A stretch of DNA of 64,000 nucleotides from Malurus cyaneus samueli. Taxonomy: Eukaryota; Chordata; Aves; Passeriformes; Maluridae. The DNA lies in the NCBI GenBank assembly GCA_009741485.1, contig CM019237.1, forward strand, positions 47,991,195-48,055,194, given 5' to 3'. The notes under the pieces are model-generated. The model searched no databases. It was not told where the DNA came from and was given only the letters and a program-made list of their open reading frames with translations. Both the position numbers and the translations under genes were made by a program. Of the stretch, positions 25,450 through 38,145 are shown in pieces. The number at the start of each line of letters is the position of its first letter. The stretch's first letter is position 1.

Positions 25450-25600
25450 TGGGGACTTTATGAAACTCAGTAAGACCAAATGCAAAATGCTGCATCCTGC
25501 AAGGAAAAACCTCTTGGAACAATGCAGGATGGGGCTGACTTGCTGGGGAGCAACTCAGCACATGCTTGGAGGGGGGCATTGCTGGACACAAACAAACCAG
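25450..25600 (+). mobile_element. CR1-like ORF2 fragment (3' part)
   Basis: The translation around 25460-25560 contains MKLSKTKCKMLHPARKNLL, close to the CR1 ORF2 block LMKFNKxKCKVLHLGRNNPM downstream of the reverse-transcriptase core. Nucleotides such as CTTTATGAAACTCAGTAAGAC support it. Similarity stops near 25600. The fragment lies upstream of a piece of earlier ORF2 (25755 onward), so it must be a separate insertion or a rearranged part. Confidence 0.6.
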
Positions 25601-25754
25601 AAATTTGTGGAACTAGTAAGAATAATTTATTCACAGATGTGTTGGACAAGCCAACAGAAAAGATGGGTAGAGCACGAATGATAAGGAAAACAAAAGTGGT
25701 TTTATGATGAAACATTCAGTGATTATGAGGTGTAGAATGCAAATTCCCAAGAGA

Positions 25755-27040
25755 TGAAGGCAAACAGCAACATCACCAACCTGCTCCACATGAAAGCAGA
25801 GGCAAAGGGCCCTGGCAGTGTTGGCTGGTCTATTAAAACATCTTCTTACAATCCAAGACTGGTCCATTCCATTCACAGGAAAATGAGCAAGTGTGTCAGG
25901 AGGGCTGCCTGGCTGCGGTGGGAATTTCTGACCGAGCTCAGACAAGAAAAAGAAGCATTCAGAAGGTGAAAATAGGGTCAACCAATCCAGGAACAATACA
26001 GAAGAGCAGAATATATTGACGATGGGGAAGGCCAAAACTTCCCTGAAACTGAAACTGTCATTGTGTCTGGGGAGCCCCATTTTACTGACAGATTTTTCCC
26101 TGAGACCTCCCAGACAATTGTGCTCAGAGCAGAGTCTGGGGAGGAAGGAGGGGGAATAACATCATCCATGCAGAGGAAGACTGAGAAAAGAACCACTTAA
26201 AGCAAAATAAACATACATAGCCTGCGGGTACTGATGGGTACTTCCAAGGTTGCAGAACAGGGCAATCTCTACATCTTTGAGAGAGCACAGTGCTCAAAGA
26301 AGTTTCTTAATATTGAAGAAAGCAAAGAAGAATTTTTTTATTATTATTACTTTTTAAATTTTTTTAGCAAAAGGTGCAAAAAGATACATGGAACTGCAAG
26401 TCTGTCCTCAGTCTCTAGAAAGATTATGGAATAAACCTTTCTGTAAGCTATGCCCAGACACAGGAACAACAAGGTTCTGGGGAACAGCCTGAACAGATTC
26501 ACCAAGGACAAGTTGTCCCAACAAAACTAGTTGCCTTCTCTGATTATGGATGAGGGGAGAGAACTATAGGTTGCTCACCTTGACTTCAGTGAGACATTTG
26601 ACAGTTTGAAATAACATCTTTATAAAGAAATATGGTTTGGATGAATGACTTAAAAACTGTGTGAGAAGCAAGACTGCTGAGTTCACTTTAGATGTCAGCT
26701 GTTCAAAACTAGCTGACACTCAGTTACCAGCTTGGGGGGTCAATAGTGGGGCAGATGCTTTATAGTATTTTCATTAATGACCTCAGCAACGGGTCAGAAT
26801 AAATCCTTGCCAAGTTTGTAGAGAATACATGTAACACTTGAAACATTGTACTACAGAGTTGTCATCCACAAAGGCCTTTATAAACCTGAGGAATGGTCAG
26901 ACAGAAGTTTCCTGAAGTTTAGTAGGGGAAAATGCTTCATTCTGCACTTGGAACATGACAGTCCCATGCAGCAGCACAGGCAGGGAATTGATGGCTCAGA
27001 TTTGTTATGGGGTTGTTCTACTACAGGGGCAGATATTGCT
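25755..27040 (+). mobile_element. Decayed CR1 LINE ORF2, including reverse-transcriptase region
   Basis: Ordered ORF2 landmarks appear in shifting plus-strand frames. Near 25890-25965 is SKCVRRAAWLRWEFLTEL, where CR1 has a RRPAWMNKELL-type segment before the RT. Near 26265-26290 is an LYIFERA block. Near 26575-26650 is the YLDFSKAFD...KYGLDE-type segment, read here as LTSVRHLTV and KYGLDE. Near 26770-26830 is SIFINDLSNGSE and then KFVENT, in place of the family's FADDT. Near 26890-26965 is EEWSDRSFLKFSRGKCFILHL. The YADD/FADD-type catalytic acidic pair is lost and frames are broken, so the copy is dead and old. The octamer tail is absent. A 5-N gap lies 75 bases downstream. Confidence 0.75.
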
Positions 27041-27114
27041 TTTGTAGAGACCATAATTGCTCTGAGGAAGATGTAAATACAGCATCAGAGGAAAACAAGT
27101 CATGAAATAATAAT

Positions 27115-27119
27115 NNNNN
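27115..27119. other. Assembly gap (5 N)
   Basis: Five consecutive N in an A-rich stretch. The number is probably nominal. The missing piece may hold the 3' end of the CR1 copy just upstream. Confidence 0.95.
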
Positions 27120-30100
27120 AAACAAGGATAAATAAATGTTCTGGTCGTTGAGCCATGCCATCAAGAGAAGCACAGCAGATGTCAGGCATGCAGCCTCATC
27201 TCACACTTAGGCTCAGGAGAGAACCGAGAAGTGCATGTTTGGGAAGGAGTGGGTCTGCTGCTCCTCTGTTGCTGAGCAGAAGCCATACGAGGTCACTGCT
27301 GAAGAATCAGTGGCTGGGAAATTATTTGACCCCCACTGGTGCACTGCAGATGGACTGTGACAGTTCTGACCTCAGGTCATTGTCAGACAGCCAAATGCAC
27401 AAGTCCTCTAGAAGGAGACAAAGGATTTAAGTATCTCCTGATGGCTTCTGACATTGCTTATAATTTTATCAAGTGTGCAAGTATCTGCAGTGATGAGGAA
27501 CATAACCCGAGGCACGCGTGGATCGACCTCACGGCCCCATGTCTGTGTGAGACACACACCCTGTCACAGACAGGCTGCCCTTGCTATTTCCAACTATCTG
27601 ATGTTAGCCAAGATTCAAAACACATTCTGAGATGATTGCTGGAGTGCCAGGATGCTGCTGTTGCACACCTTTAAGGAGGGAATATCAGTGTTGTGTCCAC
27701 AATAACATTCCATACTAAAATAAAAAGGATTTGAAAAGTGTAATTGACATGGCACGATAAAGAATTAGACAGCAACTAAGTACAACCAGAGAGACAACTT
27801 CTACAAAGTAAACTTGGTCACCTATTAGTTAGCTTCACTCCTGGTTTATTGGCATTGCATTTATGTGGAGTTTGTGGCTGTTTTGTGTGTGAAAGTGTTA
27901 CTGTGCAACAGCAACAACTTGCCACAAATTAAAATTCACCAAGCTTGCATGAAAACAAGAGGGGAAAAGCAACCTGTTCTCAGGATGAATTTTTTTTTCA
28001 ACTGACTTTATCCTAGGCAATTAAATTCCTGTAAGAAGAGAACTATTTTATACCCTGGGAAAAGGGAAAATATCCATGTCATAAAACATAGTTAAGGCTG
28101 AAGGAAATTGAGCTGAATTCACAAAGTACTCAAGCAAAGAGGTCAAGTGAAATTGCTCCATAAAGTGGTGCTCATTTCTAGCCTTTCTTCAGAGCTTCAG
28201 CCAGCACAGCAAAAGCTCTGATGCCCCATTACCCTGATTTCAAATACTTGCTTCTCAGCAGCTCAGTTCCCACTATGGTGACAGAGCACATTTCTCACAA
28301 AGAAAAAAAAAAAAACCCAACAAACAGACCAAATTCCAAAACTTATCAACTTGTCCAGTTCAATAAAGCCTTTTGAAAGGCAAAAACCCCAAGTTTTTTT
28401 TCTGTTTCTACCTTGCAGGGATCAGCATTTCAGGATTTAAGGACATTCTCCTGAAAGAAAATAAAACAAAGGGTATCTTTGATGGTCCATCATCTATCTT
28501 TTTCTCCACCCTGTTGAAGAGCAAAGTCAGATCAACACACTGCACTTCCTAGATATCACAGACACATCCTGCCAAGGTAAGCAGCCTTGCACACATCTGA
28601 GCAAATGTCATTTAACTCCCCGAAACACAAACAATATAATTAATGTTGGTGCTGCAAATAAGAACCTGAAATCCTTTCTTTCCTCTAAGATGGGTCACTT
28701 CTTAACTGCAAGAATTCCTATACACTGTATTTAGAGCTGCTGAGAATAGAAGATGTCAGCCTGAGCTGTCTTTGGTACGTTTCTACAGAGCAAGCTGGAG
28801 ACTTGCCTTTGTGATTTGTTCCAACAGTGATCTAGCTGCAGGAGCTGACAGTCATCTGGTGACTGATTATTCAAAGAAGGTTTGCAGTAGCCTTATCCGT
28901 TTGGATTAAAGCCAAGAAAACACTATAGTTCATGTCTGTGTCTATGGATATTCTCTTTTCTCACAATGCCCCCTTTGCAACATAGAACAAATTTATCAGC
29001 AAGCACAAATGAGCTATTCATGCAGAAAATGCTGGAGACAACAGGCCTAGGAAAGCTATCTTGTCAAGATTAGTAATTCAGGAAAAAACTATGAGGCAGG
29101 GTTGCACTGCCTGCAACAGGAGAGATTAGAGCTGGCTGGAGTGACCTTCATTTTGAGACCTCAGAGGGCAAAAACCTTAGCCAAAAGAAGTCTTTACACA
29201 CAGCATTATATTATAACTGCAGCACATTTGTTTCTTTGTTTGGATATGGCCAGAGGGCCCCATAGAATGTTTATTTCTATTTATCGCAAATTGTGTGCTC
29301 TATTATTTCATTGTGCTAGGGCACAAGTGCAAGTGCTTGCACATTATTACCAGTGCTTTAATTCAGAATACACGTTGACATGGCTTTGACCTGTGCCAGC
29401 CAGCCCTGTAACATAAAAACAGGTCCCATTTCAGGGGATGGCACCAGCTGCAGGCTTTTCCAAGTAGGCTTCTCAGAGCACCACTACCTCAGCATCACTA
29501 CTTTCCCTCTGAAAGCATCATTTCAGTGACCACCTCTCTTGCTGTAAGGCACTGTGCACCATATGTCACAGCCTGCATGGCTTCAGAGAAGAAGCTTTCT
29601 CCACTGTTTGACCTGGTTTGAAGAGTATCATTATCAGAGAAAAATTCTCCTGCCTGATTTATGGATCACTGAATGAATATCTCTGATTTTCTTCAAGGCA
29701 GATCTACATGGTGACACCATCTCTGAAGACTTCTTGCACTTTTCACATCTTGTATCTCTTACTATGCGCAAAACATCTACCTGAGTCCCACTACAGCTGG
29801 AAGGCCTTTAGGTAACAGCAGGAAGAAAAATAGAGTGTGACTAACTTATGAGAAGAGAAAATAAAGGTGTGAAGCAGCCTGTGTGAAGTACAGGCTTAGA
29901 AGAGTATTCTTCTTCCAAAGTATAAGAAAACATGGGGATTCGCCAGCATGCTGCTCCTTTTCATGGCACATGGGAAAGCTGCAGGGGTCCCAGCAGTGAT
30001 TTCTCTCCCTGGAGTGGGAGTCAATACCAGTCCTCCTATAGCAGACTCATCTTTCATGCTGGGGAATGTAAGTTAGCATTTCAGAAAGTGAGTTTGGGAG

Positions 30101-33100
30101 AGCCAGGAAAGAATAGAGGGTATGAACAAGAAAAATAGAGAACATTTTATGTTAACATAAATCGTTCATAGAAGAAAATGATGGAGTCAATTCTGTTTCT
30201 CTCAATGGGGAAGTAGCTTTCTGAAGTTGGGACACCATTTTTGTGGCAAATAGCACATAAATAGGCATAAATAAAGCCTCAGGTTAGCCTTACCTTTCTG
30301 CCATCTCTTTCTAACACCATTGACTGAAAGAAATGAGAAAAAAAGATAATTTGATAAAGTAATATATCTTTAATTCTTCCTATTTGTTGCATGTTTGAAT
30401 GATTTATTCTGTTGGGCCTATGGGAGGTTGGTGGAAGGTAGTGTTTTCAAATATTTTCTCCCAGAAAAATCTAAACTTAAATAGAAAAGAATATTACACC
30501 ACAAGCTATTTCATTATGGTTCTGCAATGTTTTCTTTCAAGATATCAGTGCTCATCTATAAGATTGGAGTTGGAAACATTCAAGTTTAGTGCTGACCTTT
30601 GGAGGAAGCATTAGATATCATGTTAAATACATTAAGATTAACATAAAACCTGAAACAACAGGCATTATTGGAGGTACGGTTTCAGAATCTGTCCTAGGAT
30701 TGTGCCAAAGCTGTCATTCAAGTTTCTTCATCCAGCAGGCAACAACTTTTTATACAGGCATCATTTTAAATTAAACTGACCTACATTTTAGCTCATTTAT
30801 AGTTCAGTAGGGGGTGTAAGAAACCTCCCAGAATTTTCAGGGTTGGACTGAAGAGTTCAGCATGGCAACTATAGCTACAGAACAAAGAGTATTCAAAAGA
30901 GGGTTAAATTAAGAGGAGGTTGTAATATGGAAAGGGGGCTTTGCTTTCTTTACAAGTGCTCTCACTCATCATCAATGGAAGCATCAGTTCCAACTGTTCA
31001 GCTTTCAATATAGGACCAGGCTTAAATCTTCACCACAATTTCTCTCACAGTATGCAGGCCTCTCCCATGTCCTTCTGTGACTGATCACAAATTGAAAGAA
31101 TAACTCTAAAACTTTGACCTTTTTTCCCTATAAGCTGTAGAAGTTGAAAGAACTGTAAGTTTATTCTCAGCAATAGGTTTTCCAACTCCAGTGTCTTTCT
31201 TCAGCAAGTGTTAACTACACAGATGATCCATGTATCCTACAGAGCTCATTTGCTGTGGTCCTTGTGGGGCATTTGTCTCTGCCTGCTAATAACAAGTCTT
31301 CTAACATTTCAAGGAACGAGCACCTGGAAAACTGAGGGCAGAGGCTGGGACTGTGATGGTTCAATTCATCACTTGGGAGCTTAAAACTAAAAATAGAGCC
31401 CCCACATTACAAAAGTGATGCTTGGTAAAAATACACCACAAAACCAGGAGGTACAAGTTGCAAACATTTGTTTAAAAATTCAAATCTACAGCTACATTCT
31501 GCTTTCATGGTTTTCTCCCAAATAAAATGTCCAAAGTAGCCAGGAAGTACAGAAAACTGCCTTTCCCATTTTATTTCCACCCTAAGTCATTCAGTTACTG
31601 GTCTATATTTCTACCAGCAGTTACTCGCACACCTTCCAACATGCAAGGGCTACAAAGAAGAAACAAGAAGATGGCTCATATAATGGTAAAAATCTCAATT
31701 GGCCCACCTTGGATTTAGAAGTTAAATTTTCCCTAAAGGTAGCATACAGTGAAATCCCTTTTTTTTTTTTTTTATGCCAGCTGCACAACCAGATGGATTG
31801 TACAGCCTTATTCAGACCTTATTCATATCCAATGGTTGTGGTGAATTTGTTGTTTCAATTATGCATGCTCTGAGAGTAGAAAGCTGAATTCATAATGAAC
31901 TTCCAATGCCATCAAGGAGAAAATCAACTCCATGTGCTGAAGTAAGGTACAGAGTATTTTTGCCTTATTCCTGCCTACAACTACAAGGAGGAGGGAGAGA
32001 AGTCTCATATGTAAAGAAAAGCAACAGCACATTTACTGCATCTCTCATATGCATCCGTTGTGGCAAATTGCCTCTGTAAAAAACACTCCTTCATCTCACC
32101 ACGTAGCCAGCTCAGCTTTCCCTTCCTTCTCACTGGGTAACCTCTCTAATCATCTCTCCACTTCTTCACCCCTTGTCACTTAATCATGGTGACACACTAA
32201 CTCAAAATGCACTCTAGAGAAAAAAATCACTTCCAAATTTTGGTGTTCAAATATGTCTAGCATGGAAATTTGTTTTAACTTTCAAATAAGACTAGGAAAT
32301 CTTTAGATATTGGAAAAATTTCATCTTCTGTTTGTACCGTCTCCTCTTACTTTCCGTTTGGTATGTGTCTCCCTTCTCCATTTATTCACCTTCAATGACA
32401 AGTATACTCCCAGTAATTCCATGCCAGCAGAAGTGACTGAGTGATGGTCAAGCATGAAGTAACTGTATCCAGACAAAATCTGAAATATTTTCACTTTCCA
32501 GACAAAAACCAATTTTCACAACTGAGGTTATTGATGGCACACATGACCCACCAAAGAAAGGAATGTAAAACCCAGAAGAAGCAAGATAAATCTTTGCAGC
32601 CACATCTCTTCTAATAGCCTCGTTTAAGGTGTAAGCTGGAGAGCAACTACTGCCACATGTTCAAAATATGTTCCCCTTTTGTCCCAAAGTTTGTTTATAG
32701 AGGCGAGAGGGAAAGGGTGAAAAAGCACTTTCAAAATGCTCTGCATTCTTGAAGACAGCTCCCGTATTGTTTTTCTTTCAAGTCTTACAGTGTTTTCAAT
32801 CTTTGCACCACCTAGTGAAAACAAAGCCATCACTTCTCATTTTTGTCTGGAAATTTTGTTGGCCAGAAATGTGACAGTTTTATGAGGCACATTGGACACC
32901 CAATATGCTGTGGATATGTCAAAATAATAACAGTAGCCTAAAAAAGTGAAAAAACAAAACAATGTACACTAATTAGTTAGCTTTAATTCTCCTTACATAC
33001 ACTTTAATTTGATAAGTATTCCCCTATCTGCCCAACTTACAGAAAAAGGAAGAACAGCACAAAAGAGAAAAAACCTCCTGACCCAAAGTCGTAACAAATT

Positions 33101-34630
33101 TTAAATACAATTGAATCTGAACCCAGAACTCTGATGTGACCGCCATGTATCACCAAGCACGTGATATCCACAAGCAAAGAAAAAAAAATTTAAAAAAAAA
33201 ATCTCACTTGGTCACTCTGAAATCCAGCTAAAAGGCTTCCCGGCACCATAAGGAGAGGACTGAATAGCAATACATCCATAAAGTCTTCTGTTTTCACACT
33301 GTAAGCTTTGATTTTCACCTTGGTCAATCTGACAGCAAACAAAAGACCATTTCTCTTTAACAATTGCTCAGTGGCCAGCACAAAATAAAAAGATTGTTAT
33401 CTTGATCTGACATGGAATGGAAATGGAACAAGATAACCATTACAGCTGTGAGAATAACTTACACTGATTTATATACTCAGCAAATCAAAGCAGTTTTCTC
33501 CCTCTATAAAAGTCGAGACTTGCACTAAAGAGGAATCAGCTGGAATGGAACACATCTCATTCTTTCCCAAACACAGATCTCTTATTTGGGTGTGTGAAGC
33601 TTAATCCTATAGAATGTAGTATAAACAGAAGCAATACAAGTTTCATCTGTCTTTGCCAATGAACTTGACAGCCACTTTGGAGGGCAGACATGAATTTATA
33701 TTAATTTCAATAGAGCCTAGAATTAGGCATCCAACAAGAATTATTCTGATGGTGTTGCTCTTCAGTATTTCATGACTGATCAAAGATGTCAGAAGGATGA
33801 AGGAAGTCTCCCTCTGAAGATTTGTTGGTAGAATTGGCTCCTTCAAGAGCATAATATTAAAGCATCAAGATTAAAGTGTCAGGTGTTTGCATTTTTCCCA
33901 GAAGTTCTGCAAAGCACCTTGAAATACTGGTGCTTCCTTCCTATAACTGGAGCTGAGATATATACTTTCAAGTCTTGACATTTTATTTTCATGCTCTGGA
34001 GGACTTCAGGGCATGATCCATTTTTAGCACTGTAAGGAGAGCGTGCCTATGTCAATCCATTTTTAATAGCTATGATTAGCTGTGTTTCTCCATTCAACAG
34101 ATAAATTCATTTCATTTGGATGGAAGGTGTAAGAAAGGTGAAAGAAAATGTGCTAAGAATGTTGGAGCTTTTAGTGGGCCACATGGTCCTTTCCCCAGCC
34201 CCAGCTTTTAGTCTCCCAATATCTAAATTTTCCACAGATGGAATGAAGGTGCTCAATGCTTTTATGCCCTACTTTCCAAAGGAGAAATTGCCTGCTTCAG
34301 TATGCAAGAAGTGTCAACATTCCCTCTTCTTTTTTTCTGCCTGACCCTGGACTTTGTTCAAGAAATTCTGCCTGTTGTCATACTAGGGCTAAATCTATAA
34401 TGGTATGCTCAAATTTTCAAGATCTGGAGCATGGCTATGAAAATAAATGCTCAAGCAGGATATTCCCTTTCAAATCTTGGCCTCTGCTGTTAATTTCCAG
34501 GCATGGTTGGTCTAGTAAGAGCCAGATCCTTTGAAAGAGATGTGGATGCTGGAAGCAGTCCCCTAGGAAGGTTGAATATCTCATCTCTTGGCTCAGGTGG
34601 TAAAGATACTTTAAACTGGGCAACACAACC

Positions 34631-34632
<2 letters not shown>
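27120..34632. other. Unique non-coding DNA
   Basis: No recognisable gene or transposon. Features noted are a small CpG cluster at 27508-27533, an A-rich run near 28302-28314, and a T run near 31760-31775. Short frames on both strands show no domains. Confidence 0.45.

Positions 34633-34669
<37 letters not shown>
34633..34669 (+). repeat. (TG)n microsatellite
   Basis: About 18 uninterrupted TG units. Overlapping frames on both strands read through it as Cys-Val or His-Thr repeats and are not genes. Confidence 0.97.
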
Positions 34670-34671
<2 letters not shown>

Positions 34672-35458
34672 ATGAACCTTGGGTATAGAAAATATGAATC
34701 GATGTTTCAAAGGTGAAAAAGTTTGAGAGTTGAAACCAATAGATTAAGCCCCTTTTTTCCACTAACAAATAAGGCAGATGTTCTTAACCAATTTCACTTT
34801 TGCTCTTTTGAGTTAGTACTTTCTAAGTGGAATGCAATAAAGAAGTGGTAAAATTAAGCCTTGACACTTGTCTTAAAGTGGTCAGACTACCATTTTGCAA
34901 AAAAAAAAATTAACTTATTTTGAGACATGACTGCAATAGTGGGAGGACTTCAGGTCAAAGAAATTCAAGACTGAAATCACCAGTTCTATTTCATTTATCT
35001 TAGACTGGATAAGAACAAATTCAGACTGTGCCAAAAGGTGCTAAATTTAGTAACCTCGCTCATTGAAAGAGCAAACAGCTGCCACTAAACCAAATGCATT
35101 CTTTCTTATCAGTCATCAGCTGATAAAAGGAAGGATGAAACAATTTGTCTGCCAAAACAGACATACTGAGGCTTCAGGCACATGCAACACAACCAAAGAA
35201 TTAGCAATCACAGCCTGTCACTTCCACTATTCAAGAACACTCTGGTGACTATCTGTTGACAAATTGAAAGAGATTCAAAGAAAAAATGCAAGTCTATTTC
35301 AATGAGAGAATATGCCACCTTCTAGTAAAATACTTAAATTTGTTCATTGTACCTGGGTCATCAGAAGAGTTGCTAAAACATGACCTAAACTTGCCTGCTG
35401 GGAGAATGGGAAAATGTTCTGACACTAAGGGGTAAAATCATATGTCCAGATAGCTGTT
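34670..35458. other. Unique non-coding DNA
   Basis: Nothing recognisable. Confidence 0.45.
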
Positions 35459-35999
35459 TGTGCTGGTTTAGGACTCATTTTCTTCATGGTAGCTGTTATG
35501 GGGCTGTGTTGTGGATTTGTGCTGGAAATGGTGATGATACTGCTGAGCTGTGCTTACAGAGAGTCAAGTCTTGTTCTGCTTCACCCCACCAGTGAGGAGG
35601 CTGGGGGTGCATGAGAACTTTGCACACAACTGGAGCTGCTCACCCCAACCAAACCAAGGGATATTTCACAGCATGTGGCATCAGTGTATAGAGCTGGGGG
35701 AAGGAGAAAGAAGGGGACATTTGGAGTGACTTTTGTGTTTGCCTTCCCAAATCACTGCTATGTGCCCTGGAGCCCTGCTTTCCTGGGGATGGCTGGACAC
35801 CTGCCTGCCCATGGGAAGTGGTGACTGAATTCCTTGTTTTGCTTTGCTTCACTTGCATGTGCAGCTTTTGCTTTACCTAGTAATAGTCTTTATCTCAAGG
35901 CATGAGTTTTCTCACTTTGATTTTCTCCACCATCCCACTGGGGTAAGTAAGAAAGCAGCTGCTTGGGGCTTGGTTGCTGGCTGTGGTTAAACCATGACA
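35459..35999 (+). mobile_element. Solo LTR, avian ERVL type (541 bp)
   Basis: It begins TGTGCTGGTTTAGGAC and ends GGTTAAACCATGACA, the ends of a well-known avian ERVL LTR in sense orientation. Internal landmarks are in order: GGGGCTGTGTTGTGGATTTG; CTTACAGAGAGTCAAG; a decayed TATA region GTGTATAGAGCTGGGGG near 35685-35701; GGAGCCCTGCTTTCCTGGGG; CCTTGTTTTGCTTTGC; GCTTTTGCTTTACC; and CCACCATCCCACTGGGG. Five bases before it (CTGTT) and five after it (CTGAT) differ at one position, consistent with an aged 5-bp target duplication. No retroviral genes adjoin. The minus-strand frame at 35640-35858 lies inside and is not a gene. Confidence 0.9.
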
Positions 36000-36176
36000 C
36001 TGATTAAAGTTAGAAAATTCAGATTTGAAATCAGGAATACCTTCAGTTCAATGTGATCAATGGGACAATTTACTGAAGGATGTATGGATAATCTGCTGCA
36101 GTTAAAATTATGTAGATTTAAAGACGAGTGTTTGGTCAGCCAGAAGCAATGATTCAGATGCACAAGTTTCTAGGTA

Positions 36177-36485
36177 GAATCATGGAATCATTTAGGCTGG
36201 AAAGGATTTTTAAGATCTTTAGGTCAAACAGTTATCCCAGTACTGCTACGTCCATCATTAAACCATGTCCCTAAACACCACATCTTCACATCTTCTAAAT
36301 ACTTCCAGGAATGGTCACTCGACCATTTCCCTGGACCGCCTGCTCCAACCCTTGGCAACCATTTTGTCGAAGAAATCTTTCCTAATATCCAATCTAAACC
36401 TCCTCTGATACAACTTGAGGCCATCTCCTCTTATGCTTCTACTTGTTACTTGTGAGAACAGATTGACTCCCCACTTCATTAGAGG
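36177..36485 (-). mobile_element. CR1 LINE 3' end, 5'-truncated
   Basis: The plus strand reads AGAATCATGGAATCATTTAG, GGCTGGAAAGGATTTTTAAG, and later AACCATGTCCCTAAACACC, AAATACTTCCAGGAATGGT, TTTCCTAATATCCAATCTAA, TTGAGGCCATCTCCTCTTAT and GACTCCCCACTTCATT. This is the reverse complement of the CR1 3' UTR and ORF2 end, in order. On the minus strand the residues FRLDIRKDFFDKM match the CR1 FRLNIRKxFFTxM motif. It starts about 180 bases beyond the ERVL LTR, so two independent insertions lie close together. Confidence 0.92.
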
Positions 36486-38145
36486 GATTAAGTGCAAGGG
36501 GAGTCAGTGGCTCAGGTAAGTGAGTGCCAAAGAAACTGAATCACTGAAGAAGGAGGATCTCTTTCCAGAGAAATCAGTGCAACTGGGGGACAGTTAAAGT
36601 GTGTAATGAACAAAGATATATGATATGGAACAAAGACTTTGTTTGCATATTAAAAAACCACATTTGACTCCTCCATACCCTAAATTGCTTTATTTTTTCA
36701 TGGATTTAGTGTACTGTGTGAGTCTTTCCTGAGGGATGAATATTTGTTCAGATTTTTTTTCTTTTTTGCAGATATGAATAGCAAAAATTGCAGTTGTGAG
36801 GTGGAAGTGTATAGAGAATCATTGAGGGAGGACAGACAAAAAGCATACTTGATATTTGCATCAAGTTTTGGTTCTGTGCAGATTATCCTGCTCAAAGCAG
36901 CTTTGTAATCACTACATACACATGCATCCTGACTCCATACAATATATCCCTTGGAGCAACTGGGAAACTTTAATTCATTATAAAAGCTTCAGGTCTCTTA
37001 TTTTGGCAGATGCACTGTTTATACAGGGATAAATAACTTTCAGCTAGATGATTCATGTCTGGTAATAAATACATAGTTGAAATAGTGATGCAGAGAAATT
37101 TAATCCAAACTTGAGCAGAATTACTTGCTCTGATAAGCCTTCATGTCAATAGTGGCGATACAGTTCAATCTCTCCTAGGCTTCTGGCTTTGTCAGTACTT
37201 AAACAATTGTCTTATATGAATATACAATATACCAAAAAGTAATAGGCACAATGGTACCTTAAAGAGAATAATATTATTCTCCTTCATTCCTGGATATCAG
37301 TCTCAGTTTGGAGTCAGAAATTTCCAAACTGAACAGTTCTGGTATCACCACTGGCAGTGATAACTACAGCAACTCCTAGCTCGCCATGCATGTGTATTGA
37401 AAAGTGCTAGAAAAATTATTCAGACAACATCTGTGTCCTACTTTGAAATAGTTTGCATACAGCTCTGCGCACATCTGTTTAGGAACCTCATCTAAAGGCA
37501 TTACAATCTTTTTCTCTTCATTAGAGAAAGAAAAAGCTCTTCCCAGATGCTTTCTTCCCTCAATGTTCTTGTAGCTTCCTCTATGTTTCCCCTTAATATT
37601 AATTTGTCTACAGCACTATACTGAGTCATGAATATACTATTTTTCTGAAATGAAATATGAAAGGCAATTACTAGTGCTTTTGATTTACTTCAAGAAAACC
37701 TGCAGAATGTGGGTTTCTTTTCTTTTACTAATGCATTCTGAACTGTAAAAAATAATGGAGTTCTTTGACCTGTGTCTGAGGTCAAATTAATATTGAAGTA
37801 AAAAATGAATACCGAAATCTTTGCCAGCACCACTTTGGTTATCTCAAATCATGACACTAATGCCTGTACACACAATATTTTCTTGAGATTTGAGTGAAAG
37901 AGAATGATAATAGCTGGTTAAGGATGTAAGGGAATGTTTCACTGTTCATGTGCTCAGTTTCAGAGCCATGGGAAAAAAAGGTGCATTTAAAAGAACCCCA
38001 GTTTGCTAAGGAACTTCATTATAAAACCAGACATCAGAAATCTGATGAGCAACTCTACGACCTGACATTTATTTAGATGCAAGAAGCTGTAATTCCTTGC
38101 CCTTGCCTTGCAGTCTGCCCACCTTGCAGAACAGAATTCTTACAC
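36486..38145. other. Unique non-coding DNA
   Basis: Nothing recognisable. Confidence 0.45.

Noticed and set aside
25631..26080. 149-codon minus-strand gene
   Set aside because: It overlaps CR1 ORF2 remnants on the opposite strand and has no recognised domain.
34435..34768. His-Thr and Cys-Val repeat proteins
   Set aside because: They are translations of the TG microsatellite in several frames.
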